Below the pieces are notes generated by a model. That model ran no database searches, had not been told where the DNA came from, and was given only the letters and a program-made list of their open reading frames with translations. From NCBI RefSeq assembly GCF_004135585.1, contig NZ_CP035501.1, positions 1,413,001 to 1,477,000 of the forward strand: 64,000 nt of DNA, read 5' to 3'. The position numbers were made by a program, and so were the translations under genes. This stretch comes from Sphingosinicella sp. BN140058 (GTDB lineage: Bacteria; Pseudomonadota; Alphaproteobacteria; Sphingomonadales; Sphingomonadaceae). This document shows, piece by piece, positions 18,081 to 27,282 of this stretch. Numbering within the stretch: position 1 is the stretch's first letter; each line of letters begins with the position of its first letter.

Positions 18081-18346
18081 CCCTGATGCTCGGCCGTGAT
18101 TCGCTCTGCGTCCGGCCGCTCGCGATCGAGCGATTCCCGGTATTTGACGCAGCCGCGCAGGAATTGCGGCCATTCCGGCACTGCGATCGGGCCGGGGATG
18201 GGTTCGGGCAACAAGCCCCATAATTGCGGATGGTGCCAGCACAGATCGTGGCCGCTGCTGTCGCGATGGGCTCGGATGCCGGTTCGGAGCCGTATGATCT
18301 CCGCGATCAGCTGAGCTCTGTCGAGACTTTCGAGGTCCTGATCCAT
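18077..18346 (-). CDS. Conserved small protein with CWHHP motif, function unknown
   Basis: 89 residues. It begins MDQDLESLDRAQLIAEIIRL, a short helix, then reads RTGIRAHRDSSGHDLCWHHP followed by WGLLPEPIPGP and WPQFLRGCVKYRESLD. The Cys-Trp-His-His-Pro segment and evenly spread Arg/His suggest a small metal- or nucleic-acid-binding protein. I recall similar small proteins widespread in proteobacteria but no assigned function. No signal peptide or membrane segment. Confidence 0.7.
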   Translation of the reverse strand: MDQDLESLDRAQLIAEIIRLRTGIRAHRDSSGHDLCWHHPQLWGLLPEPIPGPIAVPEWPQFLRGCVKYRESLDRERPDAERITAEHQG

Positions 18347-18375
18347 ATGCCCTCGCCGGAGGCTTTGCTTCGTGC

Positions 18376-18633
18376 TTATTCGATCGTGCTGATCGGGTCG
18401 ACGGCCGAAGGCGAGTCGTGCCCGTCGGGCACGGCGGGCTCTCCTGCTTTCTTCATGACAAGGAGGAACTCGCGCGAGTTTCGGACCATCAGGGTGGCGC
18501 GTGCAATTGCATCTTCACTTTCGCGGACGGCACGCTCGAGATCGATGTCGGAGAATGGAGATCGGGAGGTCACGGCTTCAGATCGGCGGACGAAGGATGA
18601 TGATGCAAAACGAGAGGAGGCGCCGCGTTTCAC
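18376..18633 (-). CDS. Possible small hypothetical protein, start uncertain
   Basis: Open frame of 85 codons. The GTG at 18633 lies inside the hairpin that ends the gene upstream, so the true start, if the gene is real, is further in, perhaps before FSDIDLERAVRESEDAIARA. That part could form an amphipathic helix followed by VRNSREFLLVMKKAGEP. No recognisable domain, no clear ribosome site. It may not be expressed. Confidence 0.35.
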   Translation of the reverse strand: MKRGASSRFASSSFVRRSEAVTSRSPFSDIDLERAVRESEDAIARATLMVRNSREFLLVMKKAGEPAVPDGHDSPSAVDPISTIE

Positions 18634-18644
18634 GCGGCACCTCC
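18616..18644 (-). terminator. Rho-independent terminator of the secreted low-complexity gene
   Basis: On the minus strand, GGAGG-T-GCCGCG pairs with CGCGGC-G-CCTCC around the loop TGAAA and is followed by TCTCGTTTTGC. It lies 12 bp beyond the stop at 18656. Strong stem with a short T-run. Confidence 0.75.
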
Positions 18645-18655
18645 CAAAGCCGCGC

Positions 18656-19000
18656 TTAGCGAGGGCGCTTGCTCTTCTTGGACTTCTTGCCGGTGTCGGC
18701 GCTCTGCGAGTCCGGCGTCGCTTCCGAAGCTTCGCTGGTCGACGTGTCGGTCGGCTCGGCCGGCGGCTGGGCCGTGTCCGGCGTCTGGCTGCTGTCCGGC
18801 GCCGCGGTGCCGGCCCCGGTCGCTGCCGGATCCGTCGCTGCCGGATCGTTCGCGGGCGGAGTCTGCGTGTCCGTCGGCGTGGCCGTGCCGCTGCTGGTGT
18901 CGGCTGGCGGACTGGTCTGGGTGTCGGTCGTTTGTGCGTTGGCGATGGTGCCGATGGCGGCGAGCGCCGCAGCGGTGGTCGCGAGGAAAATCCTGTTCAT
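18656..19000 (-). CDS. Secreted Thr/Pro/Asp/Ser low-complexity protein with basic tail
   Basis: 114 residues. MNRIFLATTAAALAAIGTIANAQ is a clean signal peptide; the mature part is almost entirely T, D, P, S, A, Q and G with repeated TDTQT, ADTSSG and DPAATDPAATG units, and it ends in GKKSKKSKRPR. It would be intrinsically disordered and strongly acidic except for the Lys/Arg tail. Such proteins are common in the periplasm of sphingomonads but have no known role. AGGGA precedes the ATG; a hairpin at 19029-19060 lies upstream and a terminator downstream, so it is a single-gene unit. Confidence 0.75.
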   Translation of the reverse strand: MNRIFLATTAAALAAIGTIANAQTTDTQTSPPADTSSGTATPTDTQTPPANDPAATDPAATGAGTAAPDSSQTPDTAQPPAEPTDTSTSEASEATPDSQSADTGKKSKKSKRPR

Positions 19001-19028
19001 ACTGGCAATCCCTACTAGCCTTTGTTGA

Positions 19029-19060
19029 GGAGAGCCCGACGGGGGTGTGGCGGGCTCTCC
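19029..19060. repeat. Perfect inverted repeat in the 19001-19320 gap
   Basis: GGAGAGCCCG (19029-19038) and CGGGCTCTCC (19051-19060) form a 10-bp stem with a 12-nt loop. It would lie in the 5' leader of the secreted protein gene on the minus strand, about 30-60 nt before its start. There is no T-run on either side. Possible mRNA stability or regulatory structure; the rest of this ~320-bp gap shows nothing I recognise. Confidence 0.55.
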
Positions 19061-19320
19061 CGTGCGCAGGACGGCGTGATTCGCGTGAATGCCAGATTAA
19101 CCATGTTCCGGAAGCACGATGGTCCGAGCCCCCTTTCGGGGTCAGCGGAGCCGAAACGAGCCGCATAGGCCGTGGCGTTCGTTACGCGTCGGACGGCGGC
19201 GACCGAGTCGCCCCGCGGATGAATAGCCCCACGTGCGCGATCGGGAATTGTGCCGGCCGGGCACGATGACGCAGCGCGCGGCAGGGTGACGAAGACCTCC
19301 ATCGCCCCTATGTGCCGCGC

Positions 19321-21105
19321 ATGGCAGCACCTGTACTCGCATATGAAAATCTCGGCCTGGTCCAGGGCTCGGGCTGGCTCTTTCGCGGCATCGGCCTGTT
19401 CGTGGGCGCGCGCGACCGGCTAGCGTTGATCGGCCGCAACGGCGCCGGCAAGACCACCCTGCTCAAATGCCTGGCAGGCGTGATCGACACCGACGAGGGT
19501 CGACGCACGATCCAACCGGGCACCAGGGTCGTCCTGCTCGAGCAGGATCCGCCGGTCGCCGGCTTCGCAACCCTGCGCGACTATGCGTTAAGCGGACCCG
19601 ACGCGCCGCCGGTCCACGAAGTGGAGGCGATCGCGGACCAGATCGGCATCGATCTCGACCGCGATGCCGCCACCGCGTCGGGCGGCGAGCGCCGCCGTGC
19701 GGCGATCTGCCGGGCGATCGCGATGGAACCGGACGTGCTGCTGCTGGACGAGCCGACCAATCACCTCGATCTCGCCGCGATCGAGTGGCTCGAAGACTGG
19801 CTGTCGCGCTTCACCGGCGCTTTCGTGGTGATCAGCCACGATCGCACCTTCCTCACCCGCCTCACCCGCTCGGTGCTGTGGCTCGACCGCGGCGATCTGC
19901 GCCGCGCCGAGATCGGCTTCGGCGGCTTCGATGCCTGGACCGAGAAGGTTTATCACGAGGAAGCCCGTGTCGCCGAGAAGCTGGACGCGAAATTGAAGCT
20001 TGAGCTGCACTGGCTGCAGCGCGGCGTCACCGCCCGCCGCAAGCGCAACCAGGGCCGCCTTGCCAAGCTGAACGAGATGCGCGCGACCCGCGCCGCGATG
20101 ATGGGCCCGGCGGGCGCGGCCAAGCTCGGCATCCAAAATGACGATGCGAAGACCAAGGTGGTGATCGACGCCGAGCACGTCACCAAGGGGTTCGACGACC
20201 GCACGATCATCCGCGATTTCTCGCTTCGGGTGCAGCGCGGGGACCGGATCGGTATCGTCGGCGCCAACGGCACCGGCAAGACCACCCTGCTCAGATTGCT
20301 GACCGGCGAGATCGAGGCGGACGAGGGTCGAATCAAGCGTGCCCAGACCCTGACCGGCATCGTCGTCGACCAGCAGCGCAAGCTGATGGATCCGGAGAAG
20401 CGCGTGCGCGACGTGCTCGCCGACGGCGGCGACTGGATCGAGGTGCGCGGCGTCAAGAAGCACATCCAGGGCTATCTCAAGGAATTCCTGTTCGATCCGA
20501 ACATGACCGAAGCGCGGATCGGCACCTTGTCCGGCGGGGAGCGCTCACGGCTGCTGCTGGCGCGCGAATTCGCCCGCCGGTCCAACCTGCTGGTGCTGGA
20601 CGAGCCGACCAACGATCTCGATCTCGAGACGCTGGATCTCCTTCAGGAAGTGATCGGCGACTATGATGGCACCGTACTGATCGTCAGCCACGACCGCGAC
20701 TTCCTCGACCGAACGGTGACGATCACGCTCGGCCTCGACGGCTCGGGCAAGGTCGACGTCGTCGCCGGCGGCTACGAGGATTGGGTTCGTCAGCGCAAGG
20801 CCGCCGCTGCGCCGGCCGCGGCCAGGAGCAATTCCGCCAAGCCGGCCGCGGCCACGCCGCGACCAACGACCAAGCTCACCTACAAGGACCAGCGCGATTA
20901 CGATCTGCTGCCCGGCCGCATCGAGGAGATCGAGGCGGCGATCGCCCGCGACGAGGCGGCACTCGCCGATCCCGATCTCTACACGAAGGATTATCCCCGC
21001 TTCGCCGCGCTGACCGCCGCGATCGAGAAAGCCCGCGCCGAGCGCGACGCCGCGGAAGAACGCTGGCTTGAGCTGGCCGAGAAGGTCGAAGCTCTGGCGG
21101 GGTAA
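19321..21105 (+). CDS. ABC-F family ATPase (Uup-like)
   Basis: 594 residues from the ATG at 19321; a GTG three codons upstream is the alternative. Two ABC cassettes without membrane segments: Walker A GRNGAGKTT and GANGTGKTT, signatures SGGERRRA and SGGERSRL, Walker B LLLDEPTNHLDL and LVLDEPTNDLDL. The linker between cassettes is rich in Lys/Arg. The C-terminal ~75 residues (KLTYKDQRDYDLLPGRIEEIE...) form the coiled-coil domain of Uup proteins. ABC-F proteins act on the ribosome, and Uup also affects branched DNA intermediates. Single-gene unit followed by a palindromic repeat. Confidence 0.92.
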   Translation: MAAPVLAYENLGLVQGSGWLFRGIGLFVGARDRLALIGRNGAGKTTLLKCLAGVIDTDEGRRTIQPGTRVVLLEQDPPVAGFATLRDYALSGPDAPPVHEVEAIADQIGIDLDRDAATASGGERRRAAICRAIAMEPDVLLLDEPTNHLDLAAIEWLEDWLSRFTGAFVVISHDRTFLTRLTRSVLWLDRGDLRRAEIGFGGFDAWTEKVYHEEARVAEKLDAKLKLELHWLQRGVTARRKRNQGRLAKLNEMRATRAAMMGPAGAAKLGIQNDDAKTKVVIDAEHVTKGFDDRTIIRDFSLRVQRGDRIGIVGANGTGKTTLLRLLTGEIEADEGRIKRAQTLTGIVVDQQRKLMDPEKRVRDVLADGGDWIEVRGVKKHIQGYLKEFLFDPNMTEARIGTLSGGERSRLLLAREFARRSNLLVLDEPTNDLDLETLDLLQEVIGDYDGTVLIVSHDRDFLDRTVTITLGLDGSGKVDVVAGGYEDWVRQRKAAAAPAAARSNSAKPAAATPRPTTKLTYKDQRDYDLLPGRIEEIEAAIARDEAALADPDLYTKDYPRFAALTAAIEKARAERDAAEERWLELAEKVEALAG

Positions 21106-21134
21106 GGGCACGTCGATCCCGCTCGGTGCGCTCA

Positions 21135-21264
21135 TCCTCCCTGTGAGCGAAGCTCATTGGCAGGGGGACCGCCTGCAAGGCAGCGGCGGGGCCAGCAGCT
21201 TGGGAAGCCCCTCCACCACCCTTCGGGTGGTCCCCCTCCCCATCCGCTTCGCAGACAGGGAGGA
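21135..21264. repeat. Imperfect interrupted palindrome between convergent genes
   Basis: Left arm 21135-21170 starts TCCTCCCTGTGAGCGAAG and ends CAGGGGGACC; right arm 21227-21264 (GGTCCCCCTCCCCATCCGC...ACAGGGAGGA) is its imperfect complement. A small inner hairpin, ACCACCCTTCGGGTGGT, lies at 21215-21231. This is another sphingomonad-style intergenic element, different in sequence from the 1.7/3.4-kb repeats; it may end both flanking transcripts. Confidence 0.65.
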
Positions 21265-21290
21265 AAGGGAGGAGCGTAGTCTCGTGCCTC

Positions 21291-22925
21291 TTACCGCCCG
21301 CAGCTGCTCGCTTCGCCGGCGTCGAGATCGAGGCAGCGGCCGTCGATCGTGCCGGGGAGGATCGGCACGTTGATCAGGGCGGCGAGGGTCGGCAGGATGT
21401 CGGCGGTCTCGACGGCGAGCGACTGCTCGAATGGCGCCATGCCCTTCCGCCAGAACAGGATCGGAACGCGGCGGTCGTAATCCCACGGGCTGCCGTGGGT
21501 GGAGACGTAGCCGCCCTCGGTGTTGGCGATCGGGGTGACCCGGGGCTTCAGCAGCACGACGAGGTCGCCGGAGCGGCCGGGATAGTAGCTCGCCTTGACC
21601 CGTTCGAGCAGGCTCCAATGATCCGGCGCACCCTGCGGCGGCGGCGCGGCGAGAATCTGGTCTCGGGTGAATACCGCCTCGACCTGCGGATGCGCGCGAT
21701 AGGCCTTCACCGCTTCGTTCAGGGCCCGGCCGCGCTGGGTGGTGGTGAGCTTGCGATCGACATACATGTCGCCGAAGGGCCCGTCGCCGTACAACACCGG
21801 CCCGGCGAGCTTCAGCCGCTGCCCGAGCGCCTTGCCCATCTCGGTCGCCGAAAGCAGGGGATCGACACGGGCCGCCTCGGGGATGCCGCGCTGCCGGTTG
21901 CGCTCGGGCAGATCATGGCCGCCATGATCGGCGGTGAGCATCACGACATAGTCGATGCCGGTCGCGTCGAGCTTGCGGAAGAAGTCGCCCAGGGCCTTGT
22001 CGAGGGCGTGGATCTGAATGCACATTTCGGCGCCTTCGGTGCCGTAGGTGTGGCCGACATAATCGGTCGCCGAGAGGCCGACGATGAGCAAATCGGTGGC
22101 ATCCCCCTCGCCGAGCTTCATGTCGCGGCGGAGGCCGTCGGCGAGATCGAGGGTGACGCGATCGAGATCGGGCGAGGCCCGGAAGCCGCGGCTGTCCCCG
22201 GCGTCGCGCGCGAAGCGGCCTGCACCGACGCTGCGCGTCGCGCCGCCGGCGGGCAGGATCGCCCGGCTCGAAGCCGCGCAGCTGCGCGGCAGATCGCGTG
22301 CCGCACGCGACGCCGCGATGTCTTCGGCGATGCCGCGGTTGACCGCGATCACCGGCACGGGCTCGGCGCCGCCATGGCCGACGAAATTCTTGCCGCCCCA
22401 CCACCAGCGCTGATCGGGATTGTAGCCGCCCATCATGATCGCCGCGCGATCCTTGCCCGCCGCGACCGCGACCCTGGCGCGGGGATCGACACGCTTCATA
22501 TGGTCGCCGAGCGCCGGCACGCGCAAATGGTAGGGGGAAACGGTATATTTGTCGTGGTTGCTGCCCGGCACCCGCGGGTCCTCGGAGCAATAGATGTTCT
22601 TGTCCTCGCGGGCGGCGGACAGATCGAACCAGTTGTTCGCGATGATCCCGGTGCGCGACGGCCGCGCGCCGGTCAGGATCGTTGAATGGCCGGGGCAGGT
22701 CTCGGTCGCCGCATGGCCCTGATAGCCGGCCGGAAACACCACGCCATCCTCGGACAGGCGCTGCAGGCCGCCGTCATAATCCTTGCGATATTGCTGGAAG
22801 AGATCCGCCGAGAATTGATCGACCGAGATCGCGACCACCAGCTTCGGCGGCGCTGCCGCGGCAAGAGCGGGGATGGCGATCCCGGCGGCGAGTGCGGCAA
22901 GAGCGGCGAGGCGGCTGATCTTCAT
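21291..22925 (-). CDS. PafA/SPAP-type alkaline phosphatase (phosphomonoesterase)
   Basis: 544 residues from the ATG at 22925 (AAGGGAC upstream); the frame is open much further upstream but antisense to the previous gene. Signal peptide KISRLAALAALAAGIAIPALAAA. SVDQF carries the first metal Asp; the nucleophile is Thr76 in TETCPGHST. N97, K158 and R160 (GKDR) follow. In SPAP of Sphingomonas, T89/N110/K171/R173 are the matching residues as I recall them, a constant offset of 13. DHGGHD supplies later metal ligands. It hydrolyses phosphomonoesters in the periplasm. It ends a run starting with the Prs operon. Confidence 0.9.
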   Translation of the reverse strand: MKISRLAALAALAAGIAIPALAAAAPPKLVVAISVDQFSADLFQQYRKDYDGGLQRLSEDGVVFPAGYQGHAATETCPGHSTILTGARPSRTGIIANNWFDLSAAREDKNIYCSEDPRVPGSNHDKYTVSPYHLRVPALGDHMKRVDPRARVAVAAGKDRAAIMMGGYNPDQRWWWGGKNFVGHGGAEPVPVIAVNRGIAEDIAASRAARDLPRSCAASSRAILPAGGATRSVGAGRFARDAGDSRGFRASPDLDRVTLDLADGLRRDMKLGEGDATDLLIVGLSATDYVGHTYGTEGAEMCIQIHALDKALGDFFRKLDATGIDYVVMLTADHGGHDLPERNRQRGIPEAARVDPLLSATEMGKALGQRLKLAGPVLYGDGPFGDMYVDRKLTTTQRGRALNEAVKAYRAHPQVEAVFTRDQILAAPPPQGAPDHWSLLERVKASYYPGRSGDLVVLLKPRVTPIANTEGGYVSTHGSPWDYDRRVPILFWRKGMAPFEQSLAVETADILPTLAALINVPILPGTIDGRCLDLDAGEASSCGR

Positions 22926-23014
22926 CGAAATGTCCCTTGTGGCCGTGCCCGCATTTGCAGAACGGCACCGGGCGAACAAGTATGTGGCGACGATGACGGA
23001 TCGGTGACGCGAAA

Positions 23015-25303
23015 CTAGCTCGGACGGTACAGGAACGGGCGGCGGAACATGCCGGCAAAATGATGCGGGTTGAAGCCGACCAGCTCGATGACGTTGCGGC
23101 CGGGACGAAGATAGGCGGCGACGTCGACGTCCCACTCGAACCCGTAATCGCCGCGCCACCACGGCTCGTTGTACGGCCGGTGGCCGGCCAGCGCGCCGTT
23201 CACGAACAGCCAGGCTTCGTTGAACAGCCCGGGGAAGAGCAGGTGGGCGCCGGCACTCTCGGCAAGATCTACCTCCGCCCGGTAGCGGTAGCGGCCCAGC
23301 GCCGCCTGGCCATCGGCGGCAAGGATGTCTTGCGCCTGCAGATAGAGATCGGTGCGGACCTCCCGCCAGACGCCTTCCCCGCCCCCGAAACTCTTCCCGG
23401 CCTCGGCGCCGAGCGGCCCCTGATAGCGCCAGTCGGCCGCAAGCGGCTGCTCGATGCGGAACGACCAGGTCAGCGGCAACGGTGCGAGCATCCGGCCCTT
23501 CTCTCCGGCGGCCCGCGCCTGCAGCGCCTTCATCTGGACGATCTCGCCCGACAGCCAGGCGCTGCCCTGCTCCAGGCTGTCGGCCGGATCCAGGGTGAAG
23601 GTCGGGTTCATCGCGCGCATCGCCTTGCGCGCGGCCATCGCCGCCTCTCCCGCGGCCGCGGCGCCGGCATAATCGAGATCGCGCGCCGCCTTGCTGTTCA
23701 TCGCGACGATGTTGGCGAGAATGTCGAAGCCGGTGCGGACGAACGCAAGCCGCTCGGCGAAACGGCCGGTCACCGGGATCGCCTCCGCCGCCGCGAGTTC
23801 CCCGCGCAGCGCCTCGACCAGTGCAGGCGTATAGATGGCGGGAAGCGCCATATGCTCGTGCTCGGTGACCTTCGTCTCCGCCCAGGCCGCGAAGATGCGG
23901 TTCCAGTAACGCGCCATCCTTTCGGCCGCCGGGCCGAAGAAGGCCGGGTAGAAATCCCGGAGCAACGCATCGACGTCGGCGTCCGGATTCCACATCAACT
24001 GGCCGCGGAAGAACAGGTTGAGGAAGGTGGTCGCGGCGGCACCCCGGCTCTCCGTGCCGAAGCCGACGAGGCCGAGGCGCCGATACATCTTCACGTCACG
24101 GGCGAAGACGTGGTGCGAGGGGTTGGGAACATCGCGCCACACCAGCATGCCCTGATCGTAATCGTAGAGCGCGAGCCGGCCGGGCGCGAGGCGCGACCAG
24201 GCGTCGACCATCGCCCCGAACTCGCGCTTCGGCGGCGAGCGAGGATCGTCGAGCGCATGGTTGGGATCGATGTCGATCGGCGCGATCCACATCACCAGGT
24301 TCGGCGCAAGCCGCTTCACCCGATCGGGCGGCAGGGTCACGTTGGCATAAGCGAGGCCGCCGATCTTCGCCTTGCTGGACGGATACTTGCGGCGAAGGAT
24401 GTCGGCGACGGCGTTGTAGAAGACCAGCATCGCGTCGGTCACCGACGGCTTCAGCATGTACCGATCGTAGCGGGTGATCAGCCCACGATCGGCTGGGCTT
24501 TCATAGACCCCGTCCGAGATGGCGAGCGACACGTCCTTGCCGGCCGCATAATCCGCCTCGATCTTGGCCGCGACGTGCTCGGCGGTAGGCCGGTCGGTGA
24601 ACGGCACATTGAAATGATCCCCGCCCGCCGGTGCGATGTCCGACGTGTAATTGGCGAGCGTCTGCGCCGCCCCGACCATCGTCGCCGCCGACATGAAGTT
24701 GCGGTGCCTGAACAGATCGGCGCCCGTGGAATCCGCGTTCCAGGCGAGCCAGTAATGGCGGATTTCAAAGGGCGGCGCATGGACATGGTCGAGAGTGTCG
24801 ACCGTCAGGCTGCGCCGCTCCGGAACCACTTCGCCGAATTCGGTCGGCAGATACCACCGGCAGCCCCAATGCTGCAGCAGCCACGACACCGCAAAATAAT
24901 GCGATTCGTCGTTCGTGCCGGCGACGAACAGGTTCGCTCCGCGCCGCAGCACCAGGATCGCGTCAGCCTGGACAAGCGGGTTCGGCTTGGCCACTGCGGC
25001 GAGGCGCCTGCCGATCGCCGGATCCATGGCGAGCGCCGCCGTGCCAAGGACGATGGCGGCGGCACCGCGCGGCGCGGCTTCGGCGACGGTGAGGGTCGCA
25101 CCCGACATCAGCTTCACATATTTGACGAGATCGTCCGCCGCCGCTTTCTCCCATGGCCCGGGATCGCGCCCGACGACCACGACCGCGCGGGCTGCCCCTT
25201 CGGTGACGATCGGGAGCGGCTGCGAGCGGCTCGCGGCCTGCGCCAGAAGCCGGGCCGGCAAGAGCGAGAGGAGCCCGCCGAGCAGGAAGCGACGCGATAA
25301 CAT
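23015..25303 (-). CDS. DUF4838 protein, putative secreted glycoside hydrolase
   Basis: 762 residues with a Tat-like signal (LSRRFLLGGLLSLLPARLLA). Residues ~30-140 resemble the domain preceding GH20-type catalytic barrels (KAAADDLVKYVKLMSGATL, ESHYFAVSWLLQHWGCRWYLP). The middle (~170-560) is the DUF4838 barrel with NADSTGADLFRHRNFM, MWIAPIDIDPNHALDDP and FFRGQLMWNPDADVDALLRDFY. The C-terminal ~150 residues look like a galactose-binding jelly roll (NEAWLFVNGALAGHRPYNEPWW). DUF4838 proteins are thought to cut glycans. It begins 41 bp after PrsT and may act on the polysaccharide made by the exosortase-linked EPS system; inference only. Confidence 0.8.
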   Translation of the reverse strand: MLSRRFLLGGLLSLLPARLLAQAASRSQPLPIVTEGAARAVVVVGRDPGPWEKAAADDLVKYVKLMSGATLTVAEAAPRGAAAIVLGTAALAMDPAIGRRLAAVAKPNPLVQADAILVLRRGANLFVAGTNDESHYFAVSWLLQHWGCRWYLPTEFGEVVPERRSLTVDTLDHVHAPPFEIRHYWLAWNADSTGADLFRHRNFMSAATMVGAAQTLANYTSDIAPAGGDHFNVPFTDRPTAEHVAAKIEADYAAGKDVSLAISDGVYESPADRGLITRYDRYMLKPSVTDAMLVFYNAVADILRRKYPSSKAKIGGLAYANVTLPPDRVKRLAPNLVMWIAPIDIDPNHALDDPRSPPKREFGAMVDAWSRLAPGRLALYDYDQGMLVWRDVPNPSHHVFARDVKMYRRLGLVGFGTESRGAAATTFLNLFFRGQLMWNPDADVDALLRDFYPAFFGPAAERMARYWNRIFAAWAETKVTEHEHMALPAIYTPALVEALRGELAAAEAIPVTGRFAERLAFVRTGFDILANIVAMNSKAARDLDYAGAAAAGEAAMAARKAMRAMNPTFTLDPADSLEQGSAWLSGEIVQMKALQARAAGEKGRMLAPLPLTWSFRIEQPLAADWRYQGPLGAEAGKSFGGGEGVWREVRTDLYLQAQDILAADGQAALGRYRYRAEVDLAESAGAHLLFPGLFNEAWLFVNGALAGHRPYNEPWWRGDYGFEWDVDVAAYLRPGRNVIELVGFNPHHFAGMFRRPFLYRPS

Positions 25304-25344
25304 CGCGCCTGCCTAGCCTTCGGACACGGCCTTGCCTATCCGGC

Positions 25345-27282
25345 TCAGGCGCCCGCCCCGCCTGCGGCCGCAAGATGGGCACGGATGGCGGCATCGCTCG
25401 GCGCCCCGCGCGCTGCGCGATCGAGCAGCGCCAGTCCTTCCATTCTCGCTTCGCCGCTCTTGTAGAGCAGCCAGCCGAGCGTGTCGGCGGTCGCCGGATT
25501 GCGCGGATCGAGCGCGTAGGCCCGGCGGGCGAGCGGGATGGCACGGTCGAATGCGCCTTTTTCCGAATAGGCCCAGGCGAGGTTGTTGAGCAGCGTCGCG
25601 TCGCGATTGCCGAGGCGTCGGCGAAGCCCCTCGTACAGCGCGATCGCCTCATCCCACTGCCGCGCCTTGAGAAAGCTCGCGGCCGCGAGTTGCTGGGCCG
25701 GCACGTTTTGTGGGTTCTGCGCAAGGAACAGGGTCAGCACCCTGGTCGCGGCGGGCTCGTTGCCGGAATTGCGCAAAGCCTCGATCAGCCGCATCGCCAC
25801 AGGCTCGGTGAAGGCGATGTTGGCGGCCTTGCGATATTCCTGCGCCGCCGCTGCGAAATTGCCCTGGATGCCGAGCGCGTCGCCGACCAGCATCTGCGCA
25901 TCGGGCGCACCGGGAAAGGCAGCCTGCAGCGCACGGGCGCGAGCCAGCGCCTCGCCGCCGTTGCCGCGACCGAGCAGCGCGCGAACCAGGTCGACCTGCA
26001 GCGAGGCGTCGCGCGGATTGGCATCGGCCCTGACGCGGAGATCGTCCAGCGTGGCATCGTCAACGGGACCGGAGAGCAAGGCGACGGCATCGCGGCGCTG
26101 CGGCTGCGCCGCACGGGCGAGATAATGGGCGGCGAGATCGGCATTGCCGCGCCGCTGGAAGGCCTTTCCGATCAGGCTCAGCACATAGGGATCGGCATCG
26201 GGTCGGTCGGCCAGCGGGCGCAGCGTCTCGACCGTCGCCGCAGCATCGCCCTGACGCCATTGCGCGACCGCGAGCAGCCGGCGCGCCTTGAAGTTGGCGG
26301 GCTGCATGTCGAGCAGGCTGCGGAGACGAACCACCGCCTGTTCGGAACGCCCGGTCTGCAGATCGATGATTCCGGCGAGGAGCAGGCCCGCCGGTTGCAG
26401 CTCGAGGGCGCCGCCGGTGCGATCGTAGAGGGTCCGGGCAAGCGGGAACTTGCCGGCGCGGGCGGCGAGCATCGCCTGCAGGAACCACGGCACCGGATGA
26501 TCGGACTGGATCGCCAGGATCCGGCGGCTGTCGGCGAGCATGGCGTGCATGCGGCCGAGATCGGCGAGGGTCGCCGCCCGTTCCGACAGCGCCAACACCG
26601 AGTTGGAATCGATCGCGAGCGCCTTGTCGAACCACGGAATCGCTGCAGCGAGGCCATATTGGCTGCGGGTGAGCTCCCCGCGCAGGGTCAGCGCCTCGAC
26701 ATTGTCGGGATCGAGCGCGATGGCGCGATCCGCCGCCGCCATCGCCTCGCCGAGCGCGCCAGTGTTGCGACGGAAGCGGGCGACATCGGTCCACACCCAG
26801 GTGTCGTCGGCGCCGGCCGCCATGGCATCGGTGAAGGCGTCGGCCGCCTTTTCGAGCGCGCCGAGCGCATAATAAGCGCGGCCGGCCATCCGCACGCCGT
26901 AGGCGCGGTGCGCAGGTGGCGCCTGCTCCGCCTCGGCCGCGGCCTCGTCGAATTTCTTCTGCAGGAAATAAGCATGGGCGAGGAGATGATGCAGCTCCGA
27001 CGCCCGCACGCCCAGCTTGCGGGCGCGCAGCAGCTCCGCCTCGGCAGCGATGCCGTCGCCGAGCAGCAAATGGGTTCGGGCCTGGGCGATGCGGATGCGC
27101 GGATCGGCGGGCGCGCCGTCGATCGCGTTCAGCAACTCCACCTTGGCCGTGCGCGGATCGCCGGCATCGAGCGCCGCGAGACCCTTGCGGTACGACACCT
27201 CGGGGTTGTCGGCGGCGGCGCCGGAACAGGCGGAGACGCCGAGCAGCAGCGAGACTGCGATGACGAGGCGCTTCCGGGTCAC
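25345..27282 (-). CDS. prsT: PEP-CTERM system TPR-repeat lipoprotein PrsT
   Basis: 645 residues from a GTG at 27282 overlapping the PrsR stop (GTGA). Lipoprotein signal RKRLVIAVSLLLGVSACSG with the lipid Cys in SAC. The rest is a run of about fifteen tetratricopeptide-like units (SYRKGLAALDAGDPRTAKVELLNAI, RAYYALGALEKAADAFTDAM, LLNNLAWAYSEKGAFDRAIPLARRA), the arrangement of PrsT. PrsT is found with exosortase/EPS clusters and is presumed to aid export or assembly of polysaccharide or sorted proteins. Position directly after PrsK-PrsR supports the call. Confidence 0.9.
   Translation of the reverse strand: MTRKRLVIAVSLLLGVSACSGAAADNPEVSYRKGLAALDAGDPRTAKVELLNAIDGAPADPRIRIAQARTHLLLGDGIAAEAELLRARKLGVRASELHHLLAHAYFLQKKFDEAAAEAEQAPPAHRAYGVRMAGRAYYALGALEKAADAFTDAMAAGADDTWVWTDVARFRRNTGALGEAMAAADRAIALDPDNVEALTLRGELTRSQYGLAAAIPWFDKALAIDSNSVLALSERAATLADLGRMHAMLADSRRILAIQSDHPVPWFLQAMLAARAGKFPLARTLYDRTGGALELQPAGLLLAGIIDLQTGRSEQAVVRLRSLLDMQPANFKARRLLAVAQWRQGDAAATVETLRPLADRPDADPYVLSLIGKAFQRRGNADLAAHYLARAAQPQRRDAVALLSGPVDDATLDDLRVRADANPRDASLQVDLVRALLGRGNGGEALARARALQAAFPGAPDAQMLVGDALGIQGNFAAAAQEYRKAANIAFTEPVAMRLIEALRNSGNEPAATRVLTLFLAQNPQNVPAQQLAAASFLKARQWDEAIALYEGLRRRLGNRDATLLNNLAWAYSEKGAFDRAIPLARRAYALDPRNPATADTLGWLLYKSGEARMEGLALLDRAARGAPSDAAIRAHLAAAGGAGA

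Noticed and set aside
17610..18346. Toxin-immunity pair (SUKH protein with neighbour)
   Set aside because: The convergent 89-aa neighbour has no toxin features and no polymorphic toxin gene is nearby.
18376..18633. GTG at 18633 as a real start codon
   Set aside because: It lies within the terminator hairpin of the upstream gene and lacks a ribosome site; the frame is kept only as a low-confidence small gene.
22926..23993. Upstream extension of the phosphatase frame to 900 codons
   Set aside because: The extension is antisense-frame noise over the DUF4838 gene; the ATG at 22925 has a ribosome site and signal peptide.
23060..25300. 746-codon plus-strand frame opposite the DUF4838 gene
   Set aside because: Antisense shadow with no domain, composition of Arg/His/Asp typical of shadows.
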